A DNA stretch of 64,000 nt from Hydrangea macrophylla (GCA_033977485.1 CM066988.1:27136501-27200500), one strand, 5' to 3'. Shown: positions 41,985 to 54,774, counted from the stretch's first letter. Notes: generated by a model not told the origin, from the sequence alone. Made by a program: numbers and translations.

Positions 41985-42519
41985 CATACGAGCATAGGAA
42001 TGACACTGTTTGAAGCTTTTTTAGAAGACCTTTCTGATCACCGTTATGTTGGGCCAAAGTTGGAGATGCTCAACTTCTTGGACCAGAGCTGGTACAAGAA
42101 ACCAGTGAGAAGATTCTAGTAGTACGTGAAAAGATGAAGACGACACAGATCAGAAATAAGAGTTACACTGATAAATGCCATAAGGACTTGGAGTTTATAG
42201 TTGGAGATCACTTACTGAATCTCCGACAGTAAACTCCAAGTCCTTACAATTGAGATCTGTAAACTCGAACCCGGCACATGAGATCAACTTTGAGGACATC
42301 AAAGTCAATGATGTCGTAACATTTAACGAAGGACCCGTACGGATCTTAGATAGAGGAATCAATAAGCTTAGGAATAAGGAGATAACCTTAGTGAAGATTC
42401 AGTGGAAACACCATGATGAAGGAAAGGAGTCATAGATGCGGGAGAAGTCTTCGTTTTTTGTTTTATACCTGCTTAATTTAGATTTTGAGGAAGAAATCTT
42501 TTAATGGGTGGTGGATGAT
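41985..42519 (+). pseudogene. Integrase tail of another chromovirus (element B)
   Basis: It begins inside the core with HTSIGMTLFEAF, then VGPKL and KDLEFIVGDHLL in shifting frames. The C-terminal chromodomain-like part is open at 42250-42435: FNEGPVRILDRGINKLRNKE and LVKIQWKHHDEGKES. The stop that follows stands where relatives have Trp. A 17-bp inverted duplication (42181-42246) replaces part of the protein. Confidence 0.85.
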
Positions 42520-42665
42520 GTAATACCCTATATTTTCGTATGTATATTAATAAATAACACTTGGCATTATTTTTGTAACATCTGTATGAACCTTACCCTT
42601 TTGTTGATTTATTTTGTTTACTAATCAATTGGCATGATTCCCAATCAATTGGCATGATTCCCAGC
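42520..42665 (+). mobile_element. Start of the 3' LTR of element B (truncated)
   Basis: TGTAATACCCTATATTTTCG follows a purine-rich tract (AATGGGTGGTGGATGA). The LTR-like sequence fades after about 150 bp. It includes a 20-bp direct duplication, AATCAATTGGCATGATTCCC, at 42624-42663. Confidence 0.55.
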
Positions 42666-43519
42666 AGAAACATAAAGGATTTCGAAGGAGCCCATACTCA
42701 GTTCGATATTCTGGCAACAAAGGAATACGGTAGAAGATCGTGAGCTATTATCGAGTCCGTGTTCTGGATTTGTCTACTACAGCAATCCGTTTTAGCAGTT
42801 TAAGGTAACCCTAGTTCCGCCCTTGTAGGGTTATTGTAGTTTTCACGTAATTTTTTTGCAGTACCAACTTATGCGTGCTGTCAATGGATTCTGAGAACGC
42901 AGTGTCCTAACATTAACACCCCATCAAATGCATAAACTAGCTAGCATCCAAACAACTAGAATCTACTTGAAATTCATGCATTAGAATGTCTTGAAATTGT
43001 GCTTGTCTTTTCTTGAATAGAAAAAGAAAAAGTAAGAAAAAAAATAATTTTTGCTTTCTTGAAAACTTAAAAAGAAGTAGTAATTTAGAAGATCTAAGCT
43101 AGATCATGAGTTGACATCTTTGCATTTTTTGCTTTGGAGTTCAAGAACACTTGAAGAAGGAACAAATTTCTTGCAGTAATCTTTACATTTTACAAGATTT
43201 TCAAGAGGTAAACTATAAACTACCTCTTTGATCTACTAGTTTTGTATATATGTATTTCTAGAACTTGGATCTTTTTCTTCTTCTTTTTGTTTTGTTTTGT
43301 TTTGTTTACACCTTTGCTTTGATTCTTCACACAACTTGCACAAAGATCCATGTTCTAGTTCATTTTGTTGATAAAATATGGATTAAAGGTGATATTTTAA
43401 TATTTTCTTTCACTTTGAAGATGATTGGTATTCTTGAGTTTTATTTCCTCTTTTAGTAAAAAGACACATGATACACTTAAACTTGCATAATTCTTTGCCT
43501 TTTGCTTTGAGTCCATGAT
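42666..43519. other. Non-coding stretch, part related to LTR H
   Basis: From about 43130 to 43350 the order AAGAACACTTGAAGAAGGA, CAAGAGGTA, GAACTTGGATCT, TTGATTCTTCACA parallels LTR H at 14815-15000. It is probably a diverged fragment of the same LTR family. Nothing recognisable at 42666-43080. Confidence 0.45.
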
Positions 43520-45998
43520 TGTAACACCTGCACCTGAAAAAGAAGGTTAATGTAATGTTCATGTGTGATAATTAATGATAAGTAATGTTTATAATTGTTT
43601 AAGGTGGGGTTATGAATCCACGGGTGAAAAAGGTGTTCAGATGGGAACACAGATGAAAGTTTCAAGTCAAGTGAAACTGGTATAATCATTTTCCGAAAAA
43701 AAGAAACTGGTATAAAAGTGAGACTTGACGAAGGTCTAAATAATGTAAATTGCATTTAGATGTAATTATATGCTTAAATGAATACTTGTTTAAATGCTTA
43801 AAGATATTATTATGTCATATGTTAGGTAAAGTGGACTAGTTTGGGTATCCATGTGAGGGTGTATTTGAATACAATTCATAATTGGTAGGTTTAATAGCAA
43901 CCTCATAATTTATATGGAACCACGTTTGGGACCCACGCGAAACTTAGATTGAATTCATTTAAAAAATGTGGGTAGTTAATATAATTAACATGGGGGTTTC
44001 ATAATAACGCTAAAAGAAAGTTAGGGGAGGTAAATAGGAATAGTACAAACTTGTGCCAACACATATGCATGAGAGCATATGTGTGTCAAGCACAAATTGT
44101 AGTTGGATTTAAAGAATTTTGAAAGAACCAAAAGCTCTCAAGTCGGCGACGGTTTTCCTTGACGACGTTTGACGCCATTCCTTCGCTGTCCGGCACCGAA
44201 TTTATGATCTGAGACTATTTTTGGACTCGTACAGGTAAGATGATTGCATGCATGTAATTTGTTTCATTTTTGGCGACATTTTTCTAGTGACCGTTCTTGA
44301 TAGACGATGTTTGATGTATCAAAACTATGTAGGATCTACACTGGTAGGATTTGGGTTGGAAATTGGCAAGAGGTTGGGATATTCTAAGCTTAATTCGCTA
44401 GTAATTCGAAGAGATGAGTGTCTAATCTCAAAATTGGATGTTTAGTTATGTTAATGTGATAATTATTGTTTATAGTTGCTTAACTCATGCTAATATATAT
44501 GTGTGTTGATGAATTTTGTCAAAAAACATGTTAATAATGTAAAATTGTGATGCTTATATGCTAAGTTGCTTAAATGCCTATGGGAATCAAAGGAAAGTCG
44601 AGTAGTGGTCACCATTTACAGGTCCTATATATAAGGGATAGTAAGCCCTAAAATGAGCTGGGCGTGGTGACGACCACAATGAAATTCCGATGACGCCTTC
44701 GGGGTCACAAGAGAGTGTGTGCCACGCTATATGTGCCAAAAGTGAGAAAGATCTGGAGTGGAAAGGACCTGGGGGTGGTGGCTGGAGTTACTTGACTTTG
44801 CAAAGATCAATTTATTATTGTTTATAATAGTTGTTACATTTACATACTTTGCATTCCAATAGCATGACCAGTTCCCTCAATAAGCAAAATGATCCACACG
44901 ACGAGGTGGGTACGGGAGTTGTGTATAAGTGGATATGTTCATATGACTAATTAGTTTATGTTTAAAATGTATCATTTGTTTTCAATATATAAGTATCTTG
45001 GATTTTTGGGAGGCTTGCAATACGCTAAGTTAAGTATTGTTGGTTGTTTACGGACCAAGCCATGAGTTATACTTGCAAGTTGCAAGTTATGTATGTATTG
45101 GGAGTAATGTGATGCAAGTTGATGTTCTAGGGAAGGGTTACTGAGTTTGAATATTAATAACAACCTTTCAAATGAGATCATGTACATGTTTGAATTTGTA
45201 ATAGATATGTGAACAACTCATGTTTTGAGAAAGCTTATAATCTGTTAAGTTGGGTATTGAGTTTAGTTGTGCAACAAATCATGTGTCATGGGTGCTAGTT
45301 ACATGTTATGTGTTTTGGGAAGAAACTTGGAGTAGTAAGTAACTTGGGTTATCAATTGAACTTAGTTTTCTTTTGGTTAAGAAGTTATGTGAGTATTGGG
45401 TTAAAATGTGGATTTTTATGTAAGTTTATGATCCTAAGGAATAATTTGTGTGTTTTGATTGTCAATCCATGCTTGGAGATGTTGTGTTAAGTTTTAGGAA
45501 CACCTGGAAATGTTTTTGAAGATGTTTTTTATGCTTTCACAAAGTTTGGGGAAGTTTGGCAATGTTTTGAACTTGAAAAATTGATGTTTTTAGTAGTTGG
45601 AAACTGTTCTGGGGAAGCCGGATCGATCCGACCTAAAAGGATCGATCTGCCCCTTCTCGAGGATATTCTTCCCAAAAAATAGCAAATCGGATCGATCCGG
45701 ATTTGAAGGGCGGATATATCCGCCACTGTTTTACTCAACCGTCGGCTTTTACGGAAACAAGCATAACTCTCTCTACAAAATTTGAATTTGCGCGCCATTT
45801 TTCCATTGGAACCGGACTCAAAAATCTATCTTTTGGTATAAAATTTGGCTTAATGACCATTTTGCCTTGGGGGCTGTTTGTGTCTAAAAGTTATTTTAGG
45901 AGGTTTAATTCATGATTTTTCTTATAATTAGAAGATGATTTGGTGTGTGGGCTTTGTTACACGTGTCCTAATCCGCTGAGGTGGGTTGGGGTGTGATA
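43520..45998 (+). repeat. 5' LTR of F
   Basis: It contains GGATCGATCC-type palindromes near its 3' end (45620-45629, 45639-45648, 45688-45699, and CGGATATATCCG at 45711-45722). TATATATGTGTG near 44494 could be TATA-like. Confidence 0.92.
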
Positions 45999-46003
45999 AT
46001 TTT

Positions 46004-46016
46004 TGGTATCAGAGCC
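46004..46016 (+). promoter_or_regulatory. Primer-binding site of F
   Basis: TGGTATCAGAGCC, unchanged initiator Met tRNA complement, five bases after the LTR. Confidence 0.92.
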
Positions 46017-46265
46017 AGGTTAGATTAGAGCCTTTGGGGACGAGTGACGATTACGACGCGCAATAGCATAAATGATTAATGAATGTGTAAATCATGCGTA
46101 CACTTTTATTTAGCATGCTTAAAAGTTGTTTAACAAGCACAACATGTTATTTATGGTAACATGATGTAAATGATTATGGGAATATCAAACTTAATTGTCT
46201 AGTAGCATTAAAATCGGGATAAAGATAAGCATGACAACAATGAAGTAGAATTGGTAAAAAAAAGG

Positions 46266-46377
46266 GTGATGCTAATGCCAAAGAACAATGTGCTAATGCC
46301 AAAGCATACAGTGTCACTAAAGCTTTTAGTGACACTTTATGCTTTGATAGTAGCACATTGTGCTTTGGCATTAGCAC
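46266..46377. repeat. Near-perfect 112-bp foldback
   Basis: The sequence folds on itself around AAAGCTTTTAGTGAC: GTGTCACTAAA pairs with TTTAGTGACAC, GTGCTAATGCCAAAGCAT with ATGCTTTGATAGTAGCAC, and the outer GATGCTAATGCCAAAG with CTTTGGCATTAGCAC. GTGCTAATGCCAAAG also occurs twice in tandem in the left arm. There is no coding capacity. It may be a foldback MITE or a hairpin RNA source. Confidence 0.85.
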
Positions 46378-46559
46378 TAGCCAAAAAAAGTTGTGGAGAT
46401 GATAGTGAGAGTTGTGGAAGAAGCATAAGAAATTCCGAAATCAGAGGTATGAACGGAACCAATAGTCATAGAATATTTTCTAAGATAATGACATGAGGGT
46501 AAGAAATCGGGGAAAAGTCAAAGTAAAAGTTGAGATAAGCTTAAAAAGAATAAATGTGG

Positions 46560-46860
46560 GGGAGTTCATCGATAAGTGGTGTTCCAAAACTAAAGAAGTT
46601 GGGTTGTATAATGAGTAAGAAACGACATTGCAAAGTATGCCACATGATCTATTATGCTTCTAGACAACTTGGCACCTTGAGAAGAATTGTTTAAATAGGG
46701 GTACAAGGTTCAATAAAAATTGTTATGAATGTGGTCAATGAGATTACTGGGTATAGGACTATTTTAATAAATGACAAGAGGGTCCAAGCATTTCAACATC
46801 TGAGATCACCTCGAAATTTGTTCAATCGCTAATGGGGAAAGAAGCACCAGGAGATAGGAG
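46560..46860 (+). pseudogene. Ruined gag zinc-knuckle region of F
   Basis: HCKVCHMIYY and then NCYECGQ, stop, DYWV, stop, DYF correspond to the CxxC...H and CYxCGxxGHxxxDC knuckles of chromovirus Gag. Frame changes and stops surround them. Confidence 0.5.
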
Positions 46861-46869
46861 TTTTTAACT

Positions 46870-49800
46870 TATACTTGAGTCACCATGAATATTAGGTAAT
46901 GTGTAAGGTTAATTATTTACTTGTCTATAATCAATGCAAGCATTTCTGATTTCGAAAGAACTATGTATTGGTTGCATTGTAATAATCGTTGAATGATCAA
47001 GTGTTCTGTTGGGGATTTTAGGAGGTTCGCTGAGTTAGTGATATTTGAATTGGGGGTATACGTGATTGATTCTGGCATATTAGGAGTAAATGATGAGGAT
47101 AATACAAAACCGTTAGTAGTAGTTATACTGTTGTTCTTCGAATGCACAACTGGTTATGAATGGGTCGCAATTCAAGAATTAGAGAGTTGACTGTGTAGTG
47201 ATTGGGCAAAAAGTCCAATGGAGTTTTACTTTCAAGTAGTCAATATGTTGTTAACATTTGATATTGTGAAACCATTAAAGGTTGTCGGCTAACTATGGGG
47301 TTTGTTAGAAGTTTCTACAAATAAAACATGTGCATCAAGAAAATGTGGTATAAGGGAAATATAATATTGTTAACCATAGAATGGTGTCGATAGCTACTCA
47401 ACGTTTGAGGAAGCACTGGGTATGATATGATTTTCAATCAGGTAACTATGGTATGATGGGTAGTAGATAAATTTTAATTGAATAAGCTTTTATTTTCTGC
47501 GAAACTGACGTAATTTGATTATTTCATGTTGTGTCATCAGTTAAGTTACCATATAGCGAGGAAGAAAAGTTAGAAGTTTGTACTTATTAGAGAAAGAGTA
47601 TATATTGAATTGAGTTGAGAATATTTTGAAAGTGAGACTTTTGCATATGCATATGAGCTATTTTGATAGTGGGTGAAATCTTGAATGCATCATGAGAAGA
47701 ATAATTGAACTACTTGTTTAGTAGAGGATAATTGAACTACAAAAAGGCTTGAACTTGAACTATAATTAACACTTGGGGTAGTGTATTGAAGGGGATGTTG
47801 GCATTACTATGAGATGGGATATTGACATCGCTATGAGAAGACAAATAAAACAATTAGATAGGGTACTGGGAATTAGGATTGAATGAAGCTACAGGTGAGA
47901 ATAGATATAAAATAGTGAATGAATAAATTGTTGACTAATCTTAGATCTGTCAGTACTTTTGACCAAAATTCGAGAATGGTTAATGAAAGACTAAGGTAGG
48001 AGATATTACGAGGATTTTGGAAGGAAATTCGAGCAGATGATGATTGTAATGACATTTAAAGTAACCGGAGTATCCTTCGTGACTATTGATGCTATAAACT
48101 GAATATCTAGGATATATTGAAATGAACTTGTGATGGAATTACACATCAGCTAATTTAATGATACCGGGGAAATTTTATTCGAGGAAAAAGTTTGAGTTAA
48201 TGACTAGGTAATATTCCGATGAAGTATGATTATGAGGTTTATAATACTTAGTAACGATTAAAACTTTGTGGACAAGAAATGAAATGATAAAGGACTAGAG
48301 GCTGATAATATTTATAATTACAGAACATGTTCGGTTAATAATTTGGAGTGTGTATGAATGTTTTTGGGAGTTAAAGAATTGATTTGAGAAGAAAATGGCC
48401 TTAACTCGATTGATTAACATTAGGAAATGTGCTAGTTCGGATGATGTATAATGTCAGTGATTGGACTATATGGCATTGAAAATATTACTTGTGCTTCATA
48501 AAAGATTGAAACTTGATGGGAATACTATTTGACATACGGTTTGGAATAGGCAGAGATATTTCTAAAAGTAAGGAGTTAACAAGGACTATTGGGATTCGAA
48601 ATATGACTTATGTAAAATTGAGTACGTGGTAAAGGAAATGTTGGAATTCATGATAAGCAATGATAAAAAAACCTAACACAGACAAGCAAAGTCAAGTGGT
48701 GTTTAAGCTACCAGTTAGTGATTGAAGAGGGAAAGATAGTGTGTGCTTTGATTATTCGAGGTGAGTTGGTGCAGATTCAGAATTGCTAGAAGCTGAAATT
48801 ACCCTGGAAATTGTAAAAGGAGGAGATGGTCATAGTTTGAAATCAACTAAAAATATTGTATCAGATTATAAGAGGTTGGTCTAAGAATCTGTGTTTTTGT
48901 TTTTCGTTTGCTCCATAAAGGGAATGTAATAAGTTGTTGAGGAAGAATGATTAAAGTTTACATTACAGTAAGCTGTGGTGAATCTAGAAGTTAAATACAT
49001 ATATTCCGAATGAAGATAGCTCAAGAAATGAAATTCATAAGAAATTTTGAAGTCGTAAATGAGATTGTGGAGAATAAGTTGTTAATGATTGAGTATGGAA
49101 TGGTATTGATTGCATTTTATTATATATGATGACTTGATAATCAGTTACAAGGGGTACAAACCTTCTTGATGATTGATTTGGATTATGGGAATTATTAATT
49201 CAAAGCTGAGATACTGTGGCGATTGTTTTATATGGGAACTGTAAAGCACCCTATGTGACGTATTGCATAATGGGAAAAATTAAGGCAAACATACTGAAGA
49301 TTCACTGGAGTATTGCAAATGATGTTGATGACCAAGTGAAGGTGAATATGCATTGTGTTAAATTTAATGACGGGGTTGTTAAAGTTAAGAAGACTGAGAT
49401 GCCAACATGTGAATGATTGTGAACAGGTTGACTGAGTCAGTTAAGAGTTACTGGTTAAAGCTGCAGATTTGCAAGGGTTAATTGAATTATATGTGAAAGA
49501 AAACTGTAAGATTGTGTAGGCATTAATACTCATCATTTCGGAATGACGTATTTGAATGTATTGAAATTCTGAAGTTGTACAAGAAGAAAAAGAAATGATA
49601 TTAAGTTATAGCAGAGCAATTCCGCAAGCTGATGATTAACAGGAAAATTGTATTATAGGTAATTGAGTTGCATTTTTAGAATGATTGAGGAAATGTATCT
49701 ATGAGAGGAAAGAATTGTTTCAAAAGGTGTGTCTTTGGTAAGTAATATAATTTGAAGAATGGAAAAAGGTTGCAAATCCAATTCATGGGATCATTGGAAG

Positions 49801-50007
49801 TATAGAAAGGAATGCGAACTGATACCCTATCGATTAAGGTTGTAGTCAGAATCAACCAAAGGGGTGTGATGTGTTTCAAGCCTTCGTGTTATAGTGTTGA
49901 TTGTCAAGTTTGAATCAAGACAACGCTTATGAACTCTCAGAAGTTTGAGATGGAAATGTATATTTATTGATGCTAAAAGATGAGGAAAGTTTGGGGACAA
50001 ACTTCTT
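46870..50007 (+). other. Decayed interior of F, no intact gene
   Basis: AT-rich sequence with frequent stops in all frames. Weak traces, such as MIDLDYGNY near 49160, may be reverse transcriptase, but I cannot support a domain call. The short ORFs here look accidental. Confidence 0.5.
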
Positions 50008-50023
50008 AAAAGGGAGGGAGAAA

Positions 50024-52497
50024 TGTAACACCCGTACCCGAAAAAGAAGGTTAATGTGATGTTCATGTGTGATAATTAATGATAATTAATGTTTATGATG
50101 GTTTAAGTTGGGGTTATGAACCCACAAGTGAAAAGGTGCTCGGATGGGAACACAGATGAAAGTTTCAAGTCAAGTGAAACTGGTATAAAAGTGGGACCTG
50201 ACGAAGGTCTAAATAATGTAAATTGCATTTAGATGTAATTATATGCTTAAATGACTAATTGTTTAAATGCTTAAAGATATTATTATGTCATATGTTAGGT
50301 AAAGGGGACCAGTTTGGGTATCCATGTGAGGGCGTATTTGAATACAATTCATAATTGGTAGGTTTAATAGCAATAGGACCACGTTTGGGACCCACGCAAA
50401 ACATAGATTAAATTCATTTAGAAAATGTGAGTAGTTAATATAATTAACATGGGGGTTTCATAATAACGCTATAAGAAAGTTAGGGGAGGTAAATAGGAAT
50501 AGTGCAAACTTGTGCCAACACATATGCATGAGAGCCTATGTGTCTCAAGCACAAATTGTAGCTGGATTTATAGAATTTTGAAAGAACCAAAAGCTCTCAA
50601 GTCGGCGACAGTTTTCCTTGACGACGTTTGACGCCGTTCCTTCGCCGTCCGGTGCCAGATTTATGAACTGAGACCATTTTTGGACTCGTATAGGTAAGAG
50701 GATCGCATGTATGTAACTTGTTTTCATTTTTGGTAATATTTTTCTGGTGACCGTTCTTGATAGACGATGTTTGATGTATCAAAACTATGTAGAATTTACC
50801 CAGTAGGATTTGGGTTGGCAATTGGCAAGAGGTAATTCGCTAATAATTCGAAGAGGTGAGTGTCTAATCTCAAAATTGGGTGTTTAGTTATGTTAATGTG
50901 ATAATTGTTGTTCATAGTTGCTTAACTCATGCTTATATATATATATGTGTGTTGATGAATTTGGGCAAAAAGCATGTTAATAATGTAAAATTATGATGTT
51001 TATATGCTAAGGTGCTTAAATGCCTATGTGGATCAAAGGAAAGTCGAGTAGTGGTCACCATTTACTCGTCCGATATGTAAGGGATAGTAAGCCCTCAATG
51101 AGCGGGGCGTGGTGACGACCACAATGAAATTCCCATGACGCCTTCGAGGTCACAAGAGAGTGTGTGTCGCGCTATATGCGCCAAAAGTGAGAAAGATCTG
51201 GGTTGAGAAGGACCTAGGGGTGGTGGGTGGAGTTACTTGACTTTTCGGAGATCAATTTGTTGTTTTTATAATGATTGTTGCATGTACATACTTTGTATTC
51301 CAATAGCATGATTAGTTCCCTTATTAAGCTAAAGATTTAACGAAAAATATGCTTTCTGTTGTGGTTAATGAATAACCATCGTTGGTATCGAACGTGAGAA
51401 CGAGAGAAAATGATCCGCACGACAGGGTGGGCGCAGGAGTTCTGTATAAGTGGATATGTTCATATGACTAGTTAGTTTATGTTTAAAATGTATCGTTTGT
51501 TGTCAATGTATAAGTACCATGGGTTTTTGGGAGGGTTAGGATATGCTAAGTTGAGTATTGTTGGTTGTTTATGCCCCAAGCCATGAGTTGTACTCAAGTT
51601 ATGTATATATTGGAAGTAATGTGATGCAAATTGATGTTCTAGGGAAGGGTTAATGAGTTTGAATATTAAAAACAACCTTTCAAATGAGATCATGTATTGA
51701 ATTTGTAATAGATATGTGAACAACTCATGTTTTGAGAAAGCTTGTAATATGTTAAGTTGGGTATTGAGTTTGGTTGTGCAACAAACCATGTGTCATGGGT
51801 GCTAGTTACATGTTATGTATTTTGGGAAGAAACTTGGAGTAGTAAGTAACTTTGGTTATCAATTGAAGTTAGTTTTTTTTTGGTTTAGAAGTTATGTGAG
51901 TATTGGGTTAAAATGTGGATTTTGATGTAAGTTCATGATCCTAAGGAATAATTTGTGTGTTTTGATTGTCAATCCATGCTTTGAGATGTTGTGTTAAGAT
52001 TTAGGAACACTTAAAAATGTTTTTGAAGATGTTTTTGATGCTTCCACAAAGTTTGGGGAAGTTTTGAAATGTTTTGAACTTGAAAAATTGATATTTTTAG
52101 CAGTTGGGAACCGTTCTGGGGAAGCCGGATCGATCTAGCCTAAAAGTGGGATCAATCCGCCATTTCTCGAGGACATTCTGCTTGAAAAATAGCAAAATGG
52201 ATCGATCCGGATTTAAAGGGAGGATCGATCTGCCCTTACGGAAACAAGCATAACTCTCTCTACAAAATTTGGATTTGCGTGTCGTTTTTTTGCCTTAGAA
52301 CGGGGGCTCAAAAATCTATCCTTCGGTATAAAATTTGGCTATACTTTATTAATGACCATTTTGCCTTGGGGGCTGTTTGTGTCTAAAAGTTGTTTTAGAA
52401 GGTCTAATTCATGGCTTTTCTTATAATTACAGGATGATTTGGTGTGTGGGCTTTGTTATAAGTGTCCTAATCCGCTGAGGCAGGTTGGGGTGTGACA
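50024..52497 (+). repeat. 3' LTR of F
   Basis: Matches the 5' LTR throughout, with small indels. Palindromes GGATCGATCT (52127-52136), GGATCGATCC (52199-52208) and GGATCGATCT (52222-52231) are conserved in position. Confidence 0.92.
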
Positions 52498-53160
52498 AAG
52501 ATGAAGATGTATATTTCCTTCTATGACTCTATATATCGATGTACTTTTATTTCCTCTTTTGGACACACCGAGATGATTATTGTAAGTCCTTTAACCAACT
52601 AGTTCGGTATTCTTTACCAAGAAAGGCACATATGATTGGAAGTCATCTTGAACTGCTTCATTCTTGATTTTGATCTTTTTAAAGGATTTCTCACCACACT
52701 TAAAGTGTTTTTACCACAAGATAAAATGAATGAACTAAAAATTGTTCACTAAAGCAAATTCGACTTTATCCATGGGTTTAGAACCCATTATTACCCTTGA
52801 GGCTTGACTTCAAAATTCATGGATGAAAAAGGATGAAACCACCTTCATCTGGTTTGCCTTGATGAACCTCACTTATTTCCAAAAAAGGATCATCAGAAAG
52901 ACAGTAGATATACTTGGACATGACTTATTTATGGTTGAAATTTGGAAAATGGATAGATGATGCGATCTACATTTTTTGGAAGTAATCCTTAGCCTGATAA
53001 GATTACATTGGCACAAAGTCAAGATGATCAAGCTAAGATTATCTTTCGAGAGAATGATTAAAGTAAGACTATCCTAGAATCATCCAAATCTCTATTGTAA
53101 ATGAATTATGGGTACAAGGTGAGCATACTTTGTTTTCTTGATATTAAATCTAAAACATGG
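52498..53160. other. Unassigned, probably interior of element E
   Basis: No domain recognised on either strand. It lies next to the Athila-like gag and is probably decayed coding or untranslated sequence of that element. Confidence 0.35.
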
Positions 53161-53900
53161 CTTAGAAATCATTTTCTTGATATTAACTCTTCATACTTCT
53201 CCATTAGAGTATCTTCAGTCTTCAATTGATAATTATTATTTTCTTCCCTTCCATTTGTCTGAGTTCTTGTATCGACTTGGTTAGCCCATTCATGTGCATG
53301 TTCAGCTAACCATTCGAAATATGTCTCAACTTTTTTAGTATTTTTGCTGAGAAAGTCACCAACACTCATAGTTTCAACCAGTTTCTTTGTTTTAAGGGTA
53401 AGCCGGCCCTTCATAGAAGTAACTAATCGTTTGCAATTTCTCAAACCCATGATGTGGACATGAGAGAAGAAGATCTTTGAATCACTCCTAAAATAGAGTA
53501 AAGGTTTTGCTTTCGTTTTATTTGAAAGAATTGATTTGGCTTTTTAATTCAGAAGTCATGCGAGTAGGGAAGAACTTTTTCAAGAAGGTTATGTTCATGG
53601 CATGCCAGTAGATATTGAATTGGGTCTTCGAGATAGTAGCCAAGCTTTTACTTGATCCTTTAAGGTGAAGGGAAAAAGCTTCAATTGGACTACATCCATA
53701 GGACAATTCTAGGTAAATGTACTACAAACATCCTCAATGTCTTTAATGTGTAAGTCTGCCTTCTGATCACTTTCTGTCCCATGGAAAGTTGGAAGTAGTT
53801 GAATCATTACATTTCAAAATTGTAATTCGCCAGTACGTGGAGGAATGAGAATGCAAGAAGGTGTAGCTATGTGTTGAGGTATAAGTAGTTCGCATAAAGG
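53160..53900 (-). pseudogene. Athila-like gag (element E, broken)
   Basis: On the minus strand: FHGTESDQKADLHIKDIEDV, then SPIEAFSLHLKGSSK, FLKKFFPTRMTSELKSQI, FKDLLLSCPHHGFEKLQTIS and later SKNTKKVETYFEWLAE. CPHHGFEKWQ-like motifs followed by a YFY(E/N)G segment are characteristic of Athila-type Gag. Three or more frame changes and stops. No full-length pol is seen nearby. Confidence 0.75.
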
Positions 53901-54170
53901 ACGCAACCCATCATCTATTGGTACAACCCTATTCTCGCTGTTATCACTTCTCTCATTATCATATATGTGGTAGAACTTGATTGAGTAGCAACATGATTGA
54001 CTGAACTACTAAATAATCTGATGAAAAATGTGGATATGTGATTATAGCTACAGTTGAATTTTTGGACATGAAAGAGATGGGTCCAACAAAATCATAAACT
54101 AAAGAACAAAAAGAAAGGAAAATAGAAAGACAGAAAGAATAGAACGAGGTAATCTAAGAGTGTAACTAGT

Positions 54171-54196
54171 CGCCTTCCCCGGCAATGGCGCCAAAA
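54171..54196 (-). promoter_or_regulatory. Primer-binding site of element E
   Basis: On the minus strand TTTTGGCGCCATTGCCGGGG, the TGGCGCCGTTGCCGGGG-type site of Athila/Ogre-like elements with one change, about four bases from the LTR end. Confidence 0.82.
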
Positions 54197-54199
54197 ACT

Positions 54200-54774
54200 T
54201 GACAAGACTTAAAATTTGTGTGCTCTTGCATGCTATGTTCAAGTGTAAACAATCGTGCAAGTAATACTGAAAAGTCCAGGTCGAACCCACGAGGAAGGAT
54301 GGATAAGATAACTACCTAGATTAACTCAAAAAGAAATAAAAAAAATTCAATAATGAAATGAGATGTAGAACATGAAGTTCTACAGATTACCAATAGCCTT
54401 TACATTAACCATGTTGTTATTGACATGACTAATGTGCAACTACGTCATCTATAGTTGTTATAAAACATAATATAGTAGTTTAAATCAATGGTTGAGACTT
54501 GTACTTTAAATAGTGTTAGTATTCAAAGTGGTTTGCAAAAGTCATTGAAGAAAATTACCTTAGGAATTAAGGTCTAAAATAAATTTGTCAAACTGAACTT
54601 ATTGGAACAATTTGAAGGCAAAATTTCAAAATTGAAGGTCCTGGAATGCTTAAAGGAATCATCTCAACATTTTCCCTTCAAATCGATTGCACAGATAATT
54701 GATTGGATGGGGTCATCTCTCAATCAATTGAACTTGGTTCAATCGATTGACTCAGGCTCCTTTTCAATCTATCG
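54200..54774 (-). mobile_element. 5' LTR of E, proximal part (split by D)
   Basis: The minus-strand LTR end is AAGTCTTGTCA. AAAGTCCAGGTCGAACCCAC, a word common near the end of Athila/Tat LTRs, is at 54269-54288 on the plus strand. CAATCGATTG-type palindromes occur at 54680-54689, 54721-54730 and 54740-54749. The LTR is interrupted at 54774 by element D and resumes at 62839. Confidence 0.72.

Larger units (their letters stand above)
43520..52497 (+). mobile_element. Ty3/gypsy element F with 2.5-kb LTRs and decayed interior
   Basis: LTRs at 43520-45998 and 50024-52497 start TGTAACACC and end GTGTGATA/GTGTGACA, similar along their whole length. A perfect Met-type primer-binding site (46004-46016) and a purine tract (50008-50023, AAAAGGGAGGGAGAAA) are present. 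The flanks ATGAT and AAGAT may be a target duplication with one change. The 4-kb interior is too short for a full gypsy and very AT-rich. Only a ruined zinc-knuckle region and perhaps scraps of pol are visible. Confidence 0.88.

Noticed and set aside
10229..46016. TGGTATCAGAGCC words as tRNA genes or fragments
   Set aside because: They are 13-base primer-binding sites just downstream of LTR ends; no cloverleaf sequence surrounds them.
46266..46377. Foldback as a conserved microRNA gene
   Set aside because: The arms are too uniformly paired and internally repeated; I do not recognise a known miRNA and no expression evidence is available.
47000..49900. Short ORFs inside element F as genes
   Set aside because: All are short, AT-driven and without motifs; the interior is decayed retroelement sequence.
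43430..52570. Similar flanks of element F (TTTATTTCCTCTTTT on both sides) as a long target duplication
   Set aside because: Only about 20 low-complexity bases match and they are not adjacent to the LTR ends; gypsy elements make 5-bp duplications.
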